A model generated the notes under the pieces. It searched no databases, was not told the origin of the DNA, and saw only the letters and a list, made by a program, of their open reading frames with translations. This document shows, piece by piece, positions 8,825 to 18,267 of a stretch of DNA of 64,000 nt; within the stretch, counting starts at the first letter, position 1, and each line of letters opens with the position of its first letter. Both the position numbers and the translations under genes were made by a program. Source of the stretch: Methanosarcina acetivorans C2A (lineage in GTDB: Archaea; Halobacteriota; Methanosarcinia; Methanosarcinales; Methanosarcinaceae); contig NC_003552.1 in the NCBI RefSeq assembly GCF_000007345.1, positions 5,146,001 through 5,210,000 on the forward strand, given 5' to 3'.

Positions 8825-8917
8825 TATATGATCACTTCTGTTCTTTACTCCAGAGGCCGAATCAAGCAAGCCTTAAATAATTGCAAGGCTAACACTAACT
8901 CATGCCTCCGGGCACAA

Positions 8918-8957
8918 TGGAGTTCAAATCTACTCTGGAAGGTGCGTTTGAACTCCA
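8918..8957 (-). promoter_or_regulatory. Dyad element upstream of glycine-zipper gene (copy 2)
   Basis: TGGAGTTCAAA (8918-8928) and TTTGAACTCCA (8947-8957) form perfect 11-bp inverted arms with an 18-nt spacer. The spacer differs from copy 1 (998-1033) at only a few positions. It lies 93 nt before the start at 8824. Confidence 0.55.
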
Positions 8958-9291
8958 CAAACTATTTTCTTAGACATATTACATAAAGTATAAAGTTTTT
9001 CACCATATCATCTAACAATAAACGCTGAATTTACGATTACTTTCATCAGTTGTAACACTTTATGTGAGAAATTACATGATGATTTTGACAGAATGATTGT
9101 AACTCCCAAATGTTGCCAGTACTTATTTTACAAAAAAAGAATGTGAAGTCTGTAACTTCACCTTTTATTTTATTCGTTCTGAAAACTTCCCGGATATCAG
9201 GAGAAGGATTCTGCAATATTAAGCAGCTCCCCCTTATCAAAAGAAGAAATAATAGTAATTTCGAATTCCCCATCTTGCCAGGTCAGAGCTT

Positions 9292-9549
9292 TCATATTTC
9301 CTCCAAATACCGAAGAAATAGTACCGGACTTGTCATTGACCGGAACAGGCTCTCCTTCACTTTCAAAATCCTGAGATTACAAATCAGGAGATCTCAGAAA
9401 AATTGAGTTTGAACAAAAGCACTATCCACTGGCATATTAAAAAGTTGAGGGAAGACAATATTGTATTTTCCAAAGCAGATGGGAAGTTTTCAAAATATTT
9501 TATAAACCCTGCTGTGGAACCAGATATGCTAAAATGGCTTAAAACATAA
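9292..9549 (+). pseudogene. Decayed winged-helix transcriptional regulator
   Basis: From 9340 to 9549 the frame reads PEQALLHFQNPEITNQEISE, then KLSLNKSTIHWHIKKLREDN, then IVFSKADGKFSKYFINP... and ends WLKT. This is a clear winged-helix DNA-binding domain of the ArsR-like type common in Methanosarcina (HWHIKKL recognition helix). An in-frame TGA at 9337 and a frame change around 9340-9370 disconnect it from possible upstream coding (STGLVIDRNRLSFTFK in another frame). No intact start is seen. Confidence 0.55.
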
Positions 9550-9625
9550 GGCATGAGACAGTTTTTCTCCTAATTTAAAACGAAAATAAGATAGCTGCAA
9601 CGTGATACAGCAACTATCAAAGCAA

Positions 9626-10819
9626 TTAATATACAGGAATCAATCCCGGATTGTCCCCTGTAATACACTCTCCGCCTTTTGCAGTTACTATGAAGGTATT
9701 CTCAATGCCTACCATTCCGATATTTTCAATCCCCCTTTTGGGTTCGAGGGCAAATACCATTCCTTCCTTCAGAGGCTCGTCAAACCCGGCGGCAATTACG
9801 GGAGTTTCATCGATCAACAGGCCGACGGCGTGCCCGAGAAATTTCACTTTACGGTTGCCAAAACCCATGAAGTTTTGCAGGAATTCCTTATCGAGCCCAT
9901 TCATTATTGTAGTATAGATTTCAGAGGGAGCAATTCCGGGTTTTAACATCGCTGCAGCTTCGTTCTGTATATCCACACATTTATTGTGGAGATCCATAGC
10001 ATACTGAGGGAGAGGAGAGCCAAACATGTATGTCGTTGTTTTATCCGTATGGTAGCCGTCAACCCCGCAGCCGACATCAACAAAGACAAGGTCACCTTTC
10101 CTTAATTTACGATCCCGGCTCCCGAGCACGGGTGCTGCAGGGCTCAATCCTAGCTTTCCGCCAGGCCCGTTAAAATAACACGGATAGATAGAGCTTTCCC
10201 CAAAACAGACATTTCCCAGAATCATCTCCGTATCGAACATGCCAAAACGGCATGCTCCGTGGTGCCCTTCTTCTACCAGAACAGAAAACAGTTCGGTTGA
10301 CAGGTCAGCCTCGCTCATCCCTTCGCGCAGCATGCCGGGCACGAGGTCTTCAAGCACATGCCGATGGATCTGGCCTGCTTCTCGCAACAGGGATAGTTCA
10401 TATTCACTTTTTACTGCCCTAATGGCACAGACCTGGGCATCGACGGATTTAACGTTCTTAAAGGGGAAATACTTTTGAAATCTCTGGTATAAAGCCAGAG
10501 GGACTACTTCGGTTTCCAGATACACCGCGTCAGGCAGCTTGCTTGCATCCCCTGCAGCATCACGGAAGCTTTTCATGGGTTCGATATTCGGGAATAATGA
10601 TTCGTCCAGAGCCCTTTCATAACTGCGGCGGACCCAGAGTGTTGCTTCTCCGTTTTTCGGAATAATCAACATTCCGTCCTGCATCGTACCGGTAAAGTAA
10701 TAGATGTTTATTTTGCTGAAGATTACGGCAGTCTCCCACTGGGGGTTTGAGACATCCATCTGTTTTCTAAAGCAGTTCATACGGTTTTTCAATTCGGTCA
10801 AAGGCACTTTTTTAATCAT
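9626..10819 (-). CDS. M24 family metallopeptidase (Xaa-Pro aminopeptidase/prolidase-like)
   Basis: A 397-residue two-domain protein. Residues 1-130 form the creatinase-like N-terminal domain, and 140-397 the pita-bread catalytic domain. The five metal ligands expected for the family are visible: Asp248 and Asp259 ([17 protein letters not shown]), His330 (LGHAVG), Glu359 (FALEPK) and Glu373 (GIENTF). It is predicted to be cytosolic and to remove residues next to proline, or to act on related peptide-like substrates. It stands alone, with a decayed regulator downstream and a 510-bp gap with tandem repeats upstream. The length is normal for the family. Confidence 0.88.
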   Translation of the reverse strand: MIKKVPLTELKNRMNCFRKQMDVSNPQWETAVIFSKINIYYFTGTMQDGMLIIPKNGEATLWVRRSYERALDESLFPNIEPMKSFRDAAGDASKLPDAVYLETEVVPLALYQRFQKYFPFKNVKSVDAQVCAIRAVKSEYELSLLREAGQIHRHVLEDLVPGMLREGMSEADLSTELFSVLVEEGHHGACRFGMFDTEMILGNVCFGESSIYPCYFNGPGGKLGLSPAAPVLGSRDRKLRKGDLVFVDVGCGVDGYHTDKTTTYMFGSPLPQYAMDLHNKCVDIQNEAAAMLKPGIAPSEIYTTIMNGLDKEFLQNFMGFGNRKVKFLGHAVGLLIDETPVIAAGFDEPLKEGMVFALEPKRGIENIGMVGIENTFIVTAKGGECITGDNPGLIPVY

Positions 10820-11330
10820 GGGAATCCCTGTACTAGCTTTATCTACTCACAATTATAGAAGTGTAACCCGTCAGAAGAATCAAATAAAAACTAAGGAACA
10901 AAAGTACAAAGATGTACAAAGTTGTTGCTATTTATTCATAGAAATAATACTAGAAGATAAAAAATATCCGTATAACGCATATCCTATTTTGTGGTCGTAT
11001 CCGTGAGCTATTGACTAATTCCGAAAAAGCAGATGAATTTCCCCCATATAGGAGAAAGTATAGAGATACCCTCATACTTAGATATTCCTATCTCTAGATA
11101 CTCTTATCCTTAGATACTCCTATCCTTAGATACTCTTATCCTTAGATACTCCTATCCTTAGATACTCCTATCCTTAGATACTCCTATCTATATGGTTTTC
11201 AACAACTCCCACCCATTAGCTATTTTTTTAAAATGGAAAAAATAATTAGCAAAAAAACAAATTAAAAGGAAAGAAAAAGTGAAACAAACGGGAATAAAAT
11301 AAAAAATAAGGTTTTTGAAGAGGCATTAGC
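10820..11330. other. Intergenic region with tandem repeat, no gene seen
   Basis: This AT-rich gap separates the divergent M24 peptidase and DUF2284 genes. The only structure noticed is the 16-bp tandem repeat at 11076-11190. A purine-rich stretch before 11331 includes GAAGAGG near the start of the next gene. Confidence 0.5.
11076..11190. repeat. Tandem 16-bp repeat, about seven copies
   Basis: The unit is TTAGATACTCCTATCC with single-base variants (CTC to TTC or CTT). It is contiguous and has no spacers, so it is a minisatellite and not a CRISPR array. It sits in the promoter region shared by two divergent genes. Confidence 0.85.
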
Positions 11331-11870
11331 ATGCCCAGGAAATACAAAGATCTTGTTGAAAAGGCATCGGAGATGGGTCTCAAAGCTTATTTTCTGAAGG
11401 CAGAAGACATTCCGGTTGAAGACAGGATTGCCCTTAAATGCGCTTATGGGTGCAGAAGCTATGGAAAAAGGTTGAGCTGCCCGCCTCATGTAATATCAAT
11501 TGGGGAGTTCAGGAAGGTCATAAGAGAGTACAGCAGTGCACTTCTTCTCGTAGAAGAATACGATACGTCAGGATGCAAGGATGTCCTTGAAGCCTGGCGA
11601 AAGCTTCGGAAGAGTTCATTTCATAAGATGTTCGAGCTCGAACAGGAAGCTTTCAGGGAAGGCTTTATCTTTGCTCACCTCCTGAGGCCCGGCTCCTGCA
11701 ACGAATGTGAGGTCTGCAACCTTGAAAAATGCGTAAAGCCGGAAGTGAGGCGCTTTGCCCCCGAAGCCGTAGGAATAAATGTCCGAAAGGCAATGGCAGA
11801 AGTTGGGCTTGTTCTTGAGTTCTGCAAGCCGGAAAAAACGGCATGTGTAGGGATTTTACTTATTGAGTGA
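11331..11870 (+). CDS. DUF2284 metal-binding protein
   Basis: A 179-residue cytosolic protein with the DUF2284 pattern: CAYGCRSYGKRLSCPPH (residues about 37-53), then SCNECEVCNLEKC (about 125-137) and a final CKPEKTACVG. The eight or more cysteines suggest an Fe-S cluster or zinc site. The family is frequent in methanogens and anaerobes, with no assigned reaction. It is monocistronic. The ATG at 11331 gives the family's usual N-terminus. Confidence 0.8.
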   Translation: MPRKYKDLVEKASEMGLKAYFLKAEDIPVEDRIALKCAYGCRSYGKRLSCPPHVISIGEFRKVIREYSSALLLVEEYDTSGCKDVLEAWRKLRKSSFHKMFELEQEAFREGFIFAHLLRPGSCNECEVCNLEKCVKPEVRRFAPEAVGINVRKAMAEVGLVLEFCKPEKTACVGILLIE

Positions 11871-12021
11871 AAATATAGTGAGTCCGAGTAGGTTCAAATA
11901 ATTCATAAAGCCATTTCCTGCCGCATCCCATCAATGAAAAGCTCTTAGTGCCAAAGCTCTTAGTGCTGCTTAAGGAGGTAATTAGATAGAGAGTAGAGCT
12001 TTTCAAACGGCATGGAAAGTT

Positions 12022-13785
12022 TCAGCATAAAGATCTCATTTGATTCCGCAGCCGAAGCTCCGAATTTTTCCAAGGACAGTCTTTTTCCGAGGATAGACCC
12101 CCACCGGGGGAGAAGCTTTCAAGAAAAAAGACTATGCTTTCGTTAACCGAACCGTACCCGAAGGTAGTATCGTAACCAGGCTCGCCAAGATCCTCGGCTG
12201 AGGAACACAGTATCCCACGGATTTCATTGCCGGTTTTTTCGGGGTACATGCTCCAGATAAGAGCTCCGATCCCCGCTACGGAAGGGGCAGAAGCGCTTGT
12301 GCCCGTAAAGAAACTGCCAGTTCCTGTTGAACCGGAAACTTTCACTCTGCCAGGCCCGCTGAGGTCAGTCTTGTTCCTGAGTTCGGGTTCCGGATAATAG
12401 ATGCTCACAGGCCCGCGAGAAGAGTAGGGAGCTATACTGCCACTTTCCTGATTTCCGGTGTCAACCGCTCCAACACAGATAACGCCCGAAACAGCGGGAT
12501 GCCCGAAGACCGAATCCTCTGCAACAAGGTTGTCAGGATGGACCTTTACAGAGGAGTTAGGGTAAATATAAACCTCCAGTATCCTATCTTCTCCGCAATA
12601 TTTCTTGACAGCTATACTCAGTGTTTTTTTGTCTTCTTCTTTGTTGACGTATTTGATAAATTCAAGGGGGGTGTCCATGCCACTCTGGGTTGTTTCACTT
12701 ACGGCAATTTCGTTTCCGCTGCAGCAATCGTAGAGGTAGAGATCGTAATCGTTTTCGGAACCGTTCCAGGGGTCATTCCACTGAAGCACCACAGTCACCT
12801 TCTCGCCTGCCGGAACATCCATGTAAATATTTCTGAAACCGCTGACCCCGGAACTGAAGTCATGCCAGCCTGACCCATTGTCAAAAAACATGCCCTGATA
12901 GTGGCGGCCTGCGTCATTCCCTGCTGCGCTAACATAAAGAATCCCCTGACTTTCGATTACCTCTTTAACATGGGCAGCCACAACCCCGTCCTCAAAGAAG
13001 GGTTCATCAGGCCAGCCCACATCATCGCAGAGAATCTGGCAGCCTTCGGCAACGAGGGCATCAACAGCTTTGTTAAACTCAAGCTTGTTACTGCCTGCAC
13101 CGTGGAAATACAGTTCCGCACCGGGAGAGGTTTCATGGACTATTTCGAGCATAACAGTCCCTTCGTTTCCTTTTCCTGGAGAAAGGATATGTATATCCTC
13201 AGGGAGAATTCCCGAATTAATCGCTTCAGATATGTCTTCTACTCCATCGGAAATTATCCCTATTTTAATTCCGGCTCCTGTCACACCTTCCGGCCTCCAG
13301 AATTCTTCTGAGGAAAAAGAAAAAGTTGTTTTTTCTTCCAGGTCCACCTTTCTTATAACAGGAGAAATGACTGGCTGGACTGAAGATACTCCATTAAGGG
13401 TGGAGAGTTCTTCAAACGATTCCGGATTAACGCAGACTACAGCAATGCCGGAGTCTTCATCCCATTCTTCAACCCTGCTACAGGAATTCAGCACTCCTGA
13501 ATCCGTGTCCGGGGAAAGCCGGACATATGCGGTCAGATTATCTTTTGCCTCTTCTCTGTAGATCTCTGACGAACCCCCTTTCAGCGGTTTCGAAAGTGTT
13601 GAAGAGGAGCACACCAATCTTGGATCTGAGGAAATCGGTTCAGAAGAGAATAAAAAGGGAGATGTTAGCCCGGAAGTTACCTTTTCAGATTTGAAAGTTC
13701 CAGTCCCCCCACATACTAGAAAACTGAAATGAGAAAATATGCCTGTAAACACTAATATTAACATTAACAGGTTTAATACTTTCAT
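12022..13785 (-). CDS. Secreted subtilisin-like (S8) serine protease, His replaced by Glu
   Basis: The ATG at 13785 follows GGGAG by 7 nt and begins a signal peptide (VLNLLMLILVFTGIFSHFSF). An N-terminal propeptide-like region (about 30-160) precedes the S8 domain. The catalytic Asp is D180 in IGIISDG, the oxyanion Asn is N290 in SAAGND, and the nucleophile is S497 in GTSASAPSVAG. At the position of the usual HGT motif the sequence reads GNEGTVMLEIVHETSPGA, so Glu208 stands where His is expected. This EGT variant is seen in a subset of archaeal and bacterial subtilases. Activity therefore cannot be assumed. A beta-sandwich P-domain-like insert (about 310-390) lies between N290 and S497. It is predicted to be extracellular and monocistronic. 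Confidence 0.85.
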   Translation of the reverse strand: MKVLNLLMLILVFTGIFSHFSFLVCGGTGTFKSEKVTSGLTSPFLFSSEPISSDPRLVCSSSTLSKPLKGGSSEIYREEAKDNLTAYVRLSPDTDSGVLNSCSRVEEWDEDSGIAVVCVNPESFEELSTLNGVSSVQPVISPVIRKVDLEEKTTFSFSSEEFWRPEGVTGAGIKIGIISDGVEDISEAINSGILPEDIHILSPGKGNEGTVMLEIVHETSPGAELYFHGAGSNKLEFNKAVDALVAEGCQILCDDVGWPDEPFFEDGVVAAHVKEVIESQGILYVSAAGNDAGRHYQGMFFDNGSGWHDFSSGVSGFRNIYMDVPAGEKVTVVLQWNDPWNGSENDYDLYLYDCCSGNEIAVSETTQSGMDTPLEFIKYVNKEEDKKTLSIAVKKYCGEDRILEVYIYPNSSVKVHPDNLVAEDSVFGHPAVSGVICVGAVDTGNQESGSIAPYSSRGPVSIYYPEPELRNKTDLSGPGRVKVSGSTGTGSFFTGTSASAPSVAGIGALIWSMYPEKTGNEIRGILCSSAEDLGEPGYDTTFGYGSVNESIVFFLESFSPGGGLSSEKDCPWKNSELRLRNQMRSLC

Positions 13786-14167
13786 GATGTAACTCCCAGG
13801 GTACAATATCTCCCGATATTGCTTGTATAGTAAGTCAGGGATGTAAACAGAATACAGGTATATTCAAAGTAATTCTTGCAGCGAGCCCTCAACAGAATTA
13901 ATTTATTTTAACATATACCAAGATACATTATAAATATTTCTATTAATTTTTACAAGAAAATCGAAAACAAAATAAAAGATAAACATAATCAATAAAGTGA
14001 CTTTAGGGAAAAAATGCAGTTAAAATGCAGTTAAAACCCAGTATTACAGTATAAATTAATTTATCAATAACATTAAGAATTATAATTGAGTGATCAAAGA
14101 CAGAAGATATATTAACTTCTGGGCATATGTTATGGGAAGTCATAGCAAACTGGAGGTCTTGTTCAAA
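13786..14167. other. Divergent intergenic region
   Basis: This AT-rich promoter region separates the subtilase (minus) from the F420 reductase (plus). A direct repeat of AAATGCAGTTAAAA occurs near 14013-14035. Nothing else was recognised. Confidence 0.4.
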
Positions 14168-14875
14168 TTGAATTCTGAAAAGCTCAAAATAGCTGTTCTT
14201 GGAGGAACCGGCAACATAGGAGAAGGAATGGTCCTGAGGCTTGCCCTCCAAAATCTTATGCCTGATGGTGTGAAGAACGAGGTAATTATCGGGTCCAGAT
14301 CTCTGGAAACTGCAGATGAAGCTGCAAAAAAAGATTTATTAGAGCTTGAAAACTGTGGATTTGACACATCAAAGATGACAATTACCGGCATGGACAACCT
14401 TGCTGCAGCACAGGCAGCCGAAGTAATAATACTTACAATCCGCTTTGACTACGTTTTGCCTTTGCTTGAAGAGATTCGAGAGGCAATTGAAAATAAGATC
14501 CTTGTTACCCCTGTGGTCCCGATGGTAAAAGAAGAAGGCCTTATGGTATACAAACCACCGGAAGAAGGTTCAGCAGCCCTTGCAATCCAGAAAAATGTCC
14601 CTGAGTCCACCAGAGTTGTTGCAGCTTTCCACAACATCCCTGCGGGAAAACTCAAGGATGTCGTCAAATGCAAAGCAGTACACGATGCGCTTGTATGCAG
14701 TGACGATGCCGAAGCAAAGAAACTTGTAATGGAGCTAACAAGGCACATGGGATGCCTCAAACCCCTGGACGGAGGCCCTCTTAAGCAGGCAAGCACCATG
14801 GAATCTCTGACACCTTTACTAATCAATCTCGCAAAACTGAACGGGCTTAAAGACCTGGGAATAAATTTCTCCTGA
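14168..14875 (+). CDS. npdG: F420H2:NADP oxidoreductase (NADPH-dependent F420 reductase)
   Basis: It transfers hydride between coenzyme F420 and NADP, supplying NADPH for biosynthesis in methanogens. The N-terminus KIAVLGGTGNIGEGMVLRLA is the NADP-binding Rossmann motif; SRS after the second strand fits 2'-phosphate recognition. VTPVVPMVKEEG and VVAAFHNIPAGKL match the family core. The frame is open from 14090 (261 residues), but the family starts right before KIAVLGG. A TTG at 14168 with GGAGGTC 9 nt upstream gives 235 residues and is preferred. An ATG at 14132 is the main alternative. It is cytosolic and probably monocistronic. Confidence 0.85.
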   Translation: MNSEKLKIAVLGGTGNIGEGMVLRLALQNLMPDGVKNEVIIGSRSLETADEAAKKDLLELENCGFDTSKMTITGMDNLAAAQAAEVIILTIRFDYVLPLLEEIREAIENKILVTPVVPMVKEEGLMVYKPPEEGSAALAIQKNVPESTRVVAAFHNIPAGKLKDVVKCKAVHDALVCSDDAEAKKLVMELTRHMGCLKPLDGGPLKQASTMESLTPLLINLAKLNGLKDLGINFS

Positions 14876-15626
14876 GAAATAAAACCGGAAAAAGCCTGAA
14901 GAACATAAGAGCGGAAGCTGTACAAAAGTAATAGAAACCTGTTTGGGGACGTGGAACCCTGCGCAAATAACTTACTTTTTATATAATAACAGACATATTA
15001 AAAGATATCAAGGGTTTTGCACCTTTGCCTATGGATATGAAGCCAGACATTAGAAGCGAGATAAAAATAAGGCTACAACAACTCTTGAGAACTGAGATTA
15101 AAAATAAGGTTGAAAACTCTTGAGAAGTGAGATTTAAAAAATAAGGTTACAGCTACTCCTGGAAAGAGATGTGTTATTTCTGTTTTTAACAAAGACTCCG
15201 GGAGGGACTCAGAACCTATTCAAAACCGTTCAGAATCTAAGGTTCGTCTCTTGATCTTGGACTTCAACCCTGAATAGATTTAGTTTATGTTAAATAACAT
15301 GAGAGTAATACGAAATATAGTAGAGAATTTACCGGAAGAGAAGCAGCGAAAGAGAAGCCTGCCGGAAAAATCTGCTGGCAATGCCTGCTAAAAATAAAAC
15401 TGCTGAAATTCTCTTCCTTAAAGGAACCTGAAAAGAACTAATTTACTGGAAATCCCCGGGAATCAGCCGGTGGAGAGGTTCATTCATCCTGAAAATCAGA
15501 AATTCTGCCCTGGATACAGGGTTTTACTCAGACCTTTTTCTTTCGGTTATATTTGTTTTTCTAAAACGGAAGAAACAGTATAAAACCAGACCCAAAATCA
15601 AACTCAAAACCAGACAGTGAACCTGT
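14876..15626. other. Intergenic region with imperfect triple repeat
   Basis: No gene is seen in this roughly 750-bp gap ahead of hdrC. It contains three imperfect copies of a GAGATTAAAAATAAGGTT-plus-ACTCTTGAGAA unit at 15057-15166. The last 100 bp before 15627 probably hold the hdrCB promoter. Confidence 0.45.
15057..15166 (+). repeat. Three imperfect tandem repeats of about 35 bp
   Basis: Each unit begins GAGAT(T)AAAAATAAGG and ends near CTCTTGAGAA or CTCCTGGAAA. Copies start near 15057, 15097 and 15130. The function is unknown. Confidence 0.55.
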
Positions 15627-16112
15627 ATGAGTGAAGAACTGCTAAAACTGCTAAAGGCTGAAGGGCTTGACCTGCTTTCCTGCATGCACTGCGGCATATG
15701 CACGGGAAGCTGCCCTTCGGGACGGCACACCGGACTCAATACCCGAAGAATAATTCGAGATGCACGCAAGAACAGAGCTGCCGTTCTTTCAGATTATGAC
15801 CTGTGGCTCTGTACGACCTGCTACACATGCCAGGAGCGCTGCCCGCGCGGAATCCCAATTACGGATGCTATTCTTGAGTTAAGGAGGCTTGCAGTAAGAG
15901 AAGGCTTGATGCTTCCCGAACACCGCTTTGTCTCGGAAATGGTACTGGAATGCGGGCATGCGGTTCCCCTTGACGAAGAAACAAAGAAAAAGAGGGAAGA
16001 ACTGGGGCTAGACCCGATACCCGAAACCGTTCAGAAAGATCCGGAAGCCCTTGAAGGACTGAAAACCCTGCTCAAAACCTGCAAGTTCGACGAGCTGGTG
16101 GCTAAAAAATAA
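15627..16112 (+). CDS. hdrC: CoB-CoM heterodisulfide reductase subunit C (cytosolic type)
   Basis: This is a 161-residue ferredoxin-like electron-transfer subunit. Two 4Fe-4S motifs are visible: CMHCGICTGSCP (about residues 19-30) and CTTCYTCQERCP (about 61-72), the HdrC arrangement. It passes electrons from HdrA to the catalytic HdrB. No hdrA is adjacent. In Methanosarcina acetivorans a second hdrC-hdrB pair is encoded away from its hdrA, and this pair resembles that arrangement. hdrB follows after 15 bp, so the two are one operon. Confidence 0.88.
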   Translation: MSEELLKLLKAEGLDLLSCMHCGICTGSCPSGRHTGLNTRRIIRDARKNRAAVLSDYDLWLCTTCYTCQERCPRGIPITDAILELRRLAVREGLMLPEHRFVSEMVLECGHAVPLDEETKKKREELGLDPIPETVQKDPEALEGLKTLLKTCKFDELVAKK

Positions 16113-16127
16113 GGAGGCAGGAAAATA

Positions 16128-17030
16128 ATGGCAAAACTATCGCTGTTTCGTGGCTGTATCGTACCCAACCGCTACCCAGGGATTGAAAAAGCAACCAAAC
16201 TCTGCCTGCAGAAACTTGAAGTTGATGCAGTTGACCTGCCGGGAGCCTCCTGCTGCCCTGCTCCCGGGGTGTTCAAGTCCTTTGACAAAGCAACCTGGCT
16301 AGCCCTTGCAAGCCGGAACATCGTCCTCTCGGAAAGGATGGGAAGAGACATCCTGACCGTTTGCAACGGTTGCTACGGGTCCCTGGCAGACGCGAACATA
16401 GAACTGAAAAACGACCCTGAGATGAAGGCCTGTACAAACAGCTGCTTAAAAGAGATAGGTATGGAGTATAAGGGAACAGCTGAGGTCAGGCACATAATCG
16501 AGTTTCTGTACAAGGAACTGGGACCTGAAAAACTCAAAAGCTTCATCACAACCCCCCTTGACCTGAAAGTCGCCCTTCACTACGGATGTCACCTGATCAA
16601 GCCCTCAAAGGAGAGAAACCTTGGAGAAACGGAAGCCCCGGTCTTCTTTGATGAGCTGGTTGAAGCCACAGGTGCGAAAAGTGTGGACTATACCGACAAA
16701 ATGATGTGCTGTGGGGCAGGCGGAGGAGTCCGTTCAGGGCACGCTGCCGAGTCCCTGGAGATGCTTGAACATAAGCTTGCCTGCATCCGAAATGCAGGAG
16801 TGGACTGCATTGTCAATGCATGCCCCTTCTGTCACCTTCAATTTGACAGGGGACAGCTTGCAGTCAATGAGAAGTTCGGAACCGACTACTCAATCCCGGT
16901 TCTCCATTACTCCCAGCTCCTTGGCCTTGCTCTCGGCTTTTCTCCGGACGAGCTGGGGATAGAACAGAATGCAATCCAGAACATCGAATTTCTTGCAAAA
17001 ATCTACGAAATCAGCGCAGGTTTAAGGTAA
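16128..17030 (+). CDS. hdrB: CoB-CoM heterodisulfide reductase subunit B (cytosolic type)
   Basis: This is the catalytic subunit that reduces the CoM-S-S-CoB heterodisulfide. Both CCG domains are present. The first has C10 (FRGCIVPNRYPG), then SCCPAPG and CNGCYG. The second has HYGCHLIKPS, MMCCGAGGG and CPFCHLQFDRGQ. These bind the noncubane 4Fe-4S clusters known for HdrB. The 300-residue length is normal. The start follows AAGGAGG at good spacing, and the gene is coupled to hdrC. The product is cytosolic, unlike the membrane HdrDE of the same genus. Confidence 0.9.
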   Translation: MAKLSLFRGCIVPNRYPGIEKATKLCLQKLEVDAVDLPGASCCPAPGVFKSFDKATWLALASRNIVLSERMGRDILTVCNGCYGSLADANIELKNDPEMKACTNSCLKEIGMEYKGTAEVRHIIEFLYKELGPEKLKSFITTPLDLKVALHYGCHLIKPSKERNLGETEAPVFFDELVEATGAKSVDYTDKMMCCGAGGGVRSGHAAESLEMLEHKLACIRNAGVDCIVNACPFCHLQFDRGQLAVNEKFGTDYSIPVLHYSQLLGLALGFSPDELGIEQNAIQNIEFLAKIYEISAGLR

Positions 17031-17180
17031 ATAACCAGAAATAAGGCAGAAAGAAATCAAAAACAAAAAAAGATAAAAATAAAGCAGAATGCCTGAAAAA
17101 GAGGTTTAAGGTAGAAAGACTGAGAAAGTTTTTTGACCCCGGAATTTTCCCCAAGGAGACATTTCCTCAAAGCCTTACAC

Positions 17181-17642
17181 TTAGCCTTCCTGTTTTCCTG
17201 CCTGCACATACCAGAGGCATTTTTGCCTCCATTTGCAGGTCCCGCATACCTCTTCGACATCCGAAGCTTTGTTAAGTTTTGAATTTATGAGCTTGAAGGC
17301 TTCATCCGCATTCAGAACAGTCCCGGCATCCAACTTCAATATATCCAGGACGATGAGGTCCATCTTCCGGATCTTCTGAGAAAGGACCGATTCCTGAACG
17401 GTGCATTCTCTTTTGCTGGGGCAGGAGACGCAGATTGCATCACATACCGTAACAAGCTTGAGAGGTCTGGAAGGAAAAGCCTCAAGATCCGAGATCACAG
17501 CCCGCATATTGGCAACAAAAGCCGGACTGTACCCATACCCCTGGAATCCCTGGATACAGCAGAGGTGATGCGCTCTTATATTCAAGAGTTCTGGATCGGA
17601 TTTTGAATCGGTTTCAGATTTGCATATGGATTTCTCGAACAT
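17181..17642 (-). CDS. DUF1284 domain protein
   Basis: A 153-residue protein with the DUF1284 signature LNIRAHHLCCIQGFQGYGYS (residues 20-39). Cysteine pairs further on (CDAICVSCPSKRECT; CGTCKWRQKCLW) suggest an Fe-S or zinc site. The function of the family is unknown. It is oriented like the next gene upstream (DUF1847), about 65 bp away, so the two may share a transcript. Confidence 0.75.
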   Translation of the reverse strand: MFEKSICKSETDSKSDPELLNIRAHHLCCIQGFQGYGYSPAFVANMRAVISDLEAFPSRPLKLVTVCDAICVSCPSKRECTVQESVLSQKIRKMDLIVLDILKLDAGTVLNADEAFKLINSKLNKASDVEEVCGTCKWRQKCLWYVQAGKQEG

Positions 17643-17706
17643 GCATTTCTCCGGAGCTTAAAATCACAAAGATTAAAAAATATTTTCTAAAAATTCACTC
17701 TATAAT

Positions 17707-18240
17707 TCACTCTATAAAATCGATTTCCGAATCTCCGAGATAGGGCAATTCCAGCAGAGGAAGTGTTATCGCAGGAGCTTCAGAGCATTTTGCAAAAAGA
17801 ATATCATAGCCCGTTTTAAGCCCGAGCATGATATTCAGGTCGGTGCCGTCATTGTTCAGAAGGAGAGCCTGTCCTATAGGGTTGCAGGCAGCTTCAAACC
17901 CCTGACTCTCGGTTTTTTTGATCCCAAGACTTTCTTTTTCAAGGCTGCAAACCTTACAGCAAACTGAAAACACCTCAAAATATCTTGAAAGAATATCATA
18001 GACCAGCCTTGCTTCTCTCTCATGCTCAATACAGAAAGCAATTCCTATCTTCCGGTACCCGAGCCGCTTTGAGTAAATTGCAATTTCCTCCAGCTTTGTC
18101 CTTTTTGCAGAGTCCGATTCAAGCCAGGCGGAAATCTGAATCGATTTGAGATTCTCGCCGTTATACTCAAGTCCTGATTTGAGAACAGAGCAGTTTTTGC
18201 CTACAAGGCATTCCTTATTCCTGCACAACGCACACTGCAC
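17707..18240 (-). CDS. DUF1847 family metal-binding protein
   Basis: A 177-residue protein with an N-terminal MQCALCRNKECLVGKNC cluster, a central KIGIAFCIEHEREARLVYDI, CCKVC and the family hallmark CNPIGQALLLNNDGTDLNIM followed by GLKTGYD. The cysteines suggest metal or Fe-S binding. The reaction is unknown. The preceding 60 bp are followed upstream by an IS605-like palindromic remnant. Confidence 0.7.
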   Translation of the reverse strand: MQCALCRNKECLVGKNCSVLKSGLEYNGENLKSIQISAWLESDSAKRTKLEEIAIYSKRLGYRKIGIAFCIEHEREARLVYDILSRYFEVFSVCCKVCSLEKESLGIKKTESQGFEAACNPIGQALLLNNDGTDLNIMLGLKTGYDILFAKCSEAPAITLPLLELPYLGDSEIDFIE

Positions 18241-18267
18241 ACTTTTTCTCCCGGGGGTTTTTAAAAC

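Noticed and set aside
11076-11190. Possible CRISPR array or operator array
   Set aside because: The 16-bp units abut with no unique spacers; it is an ordinary minisatellite.
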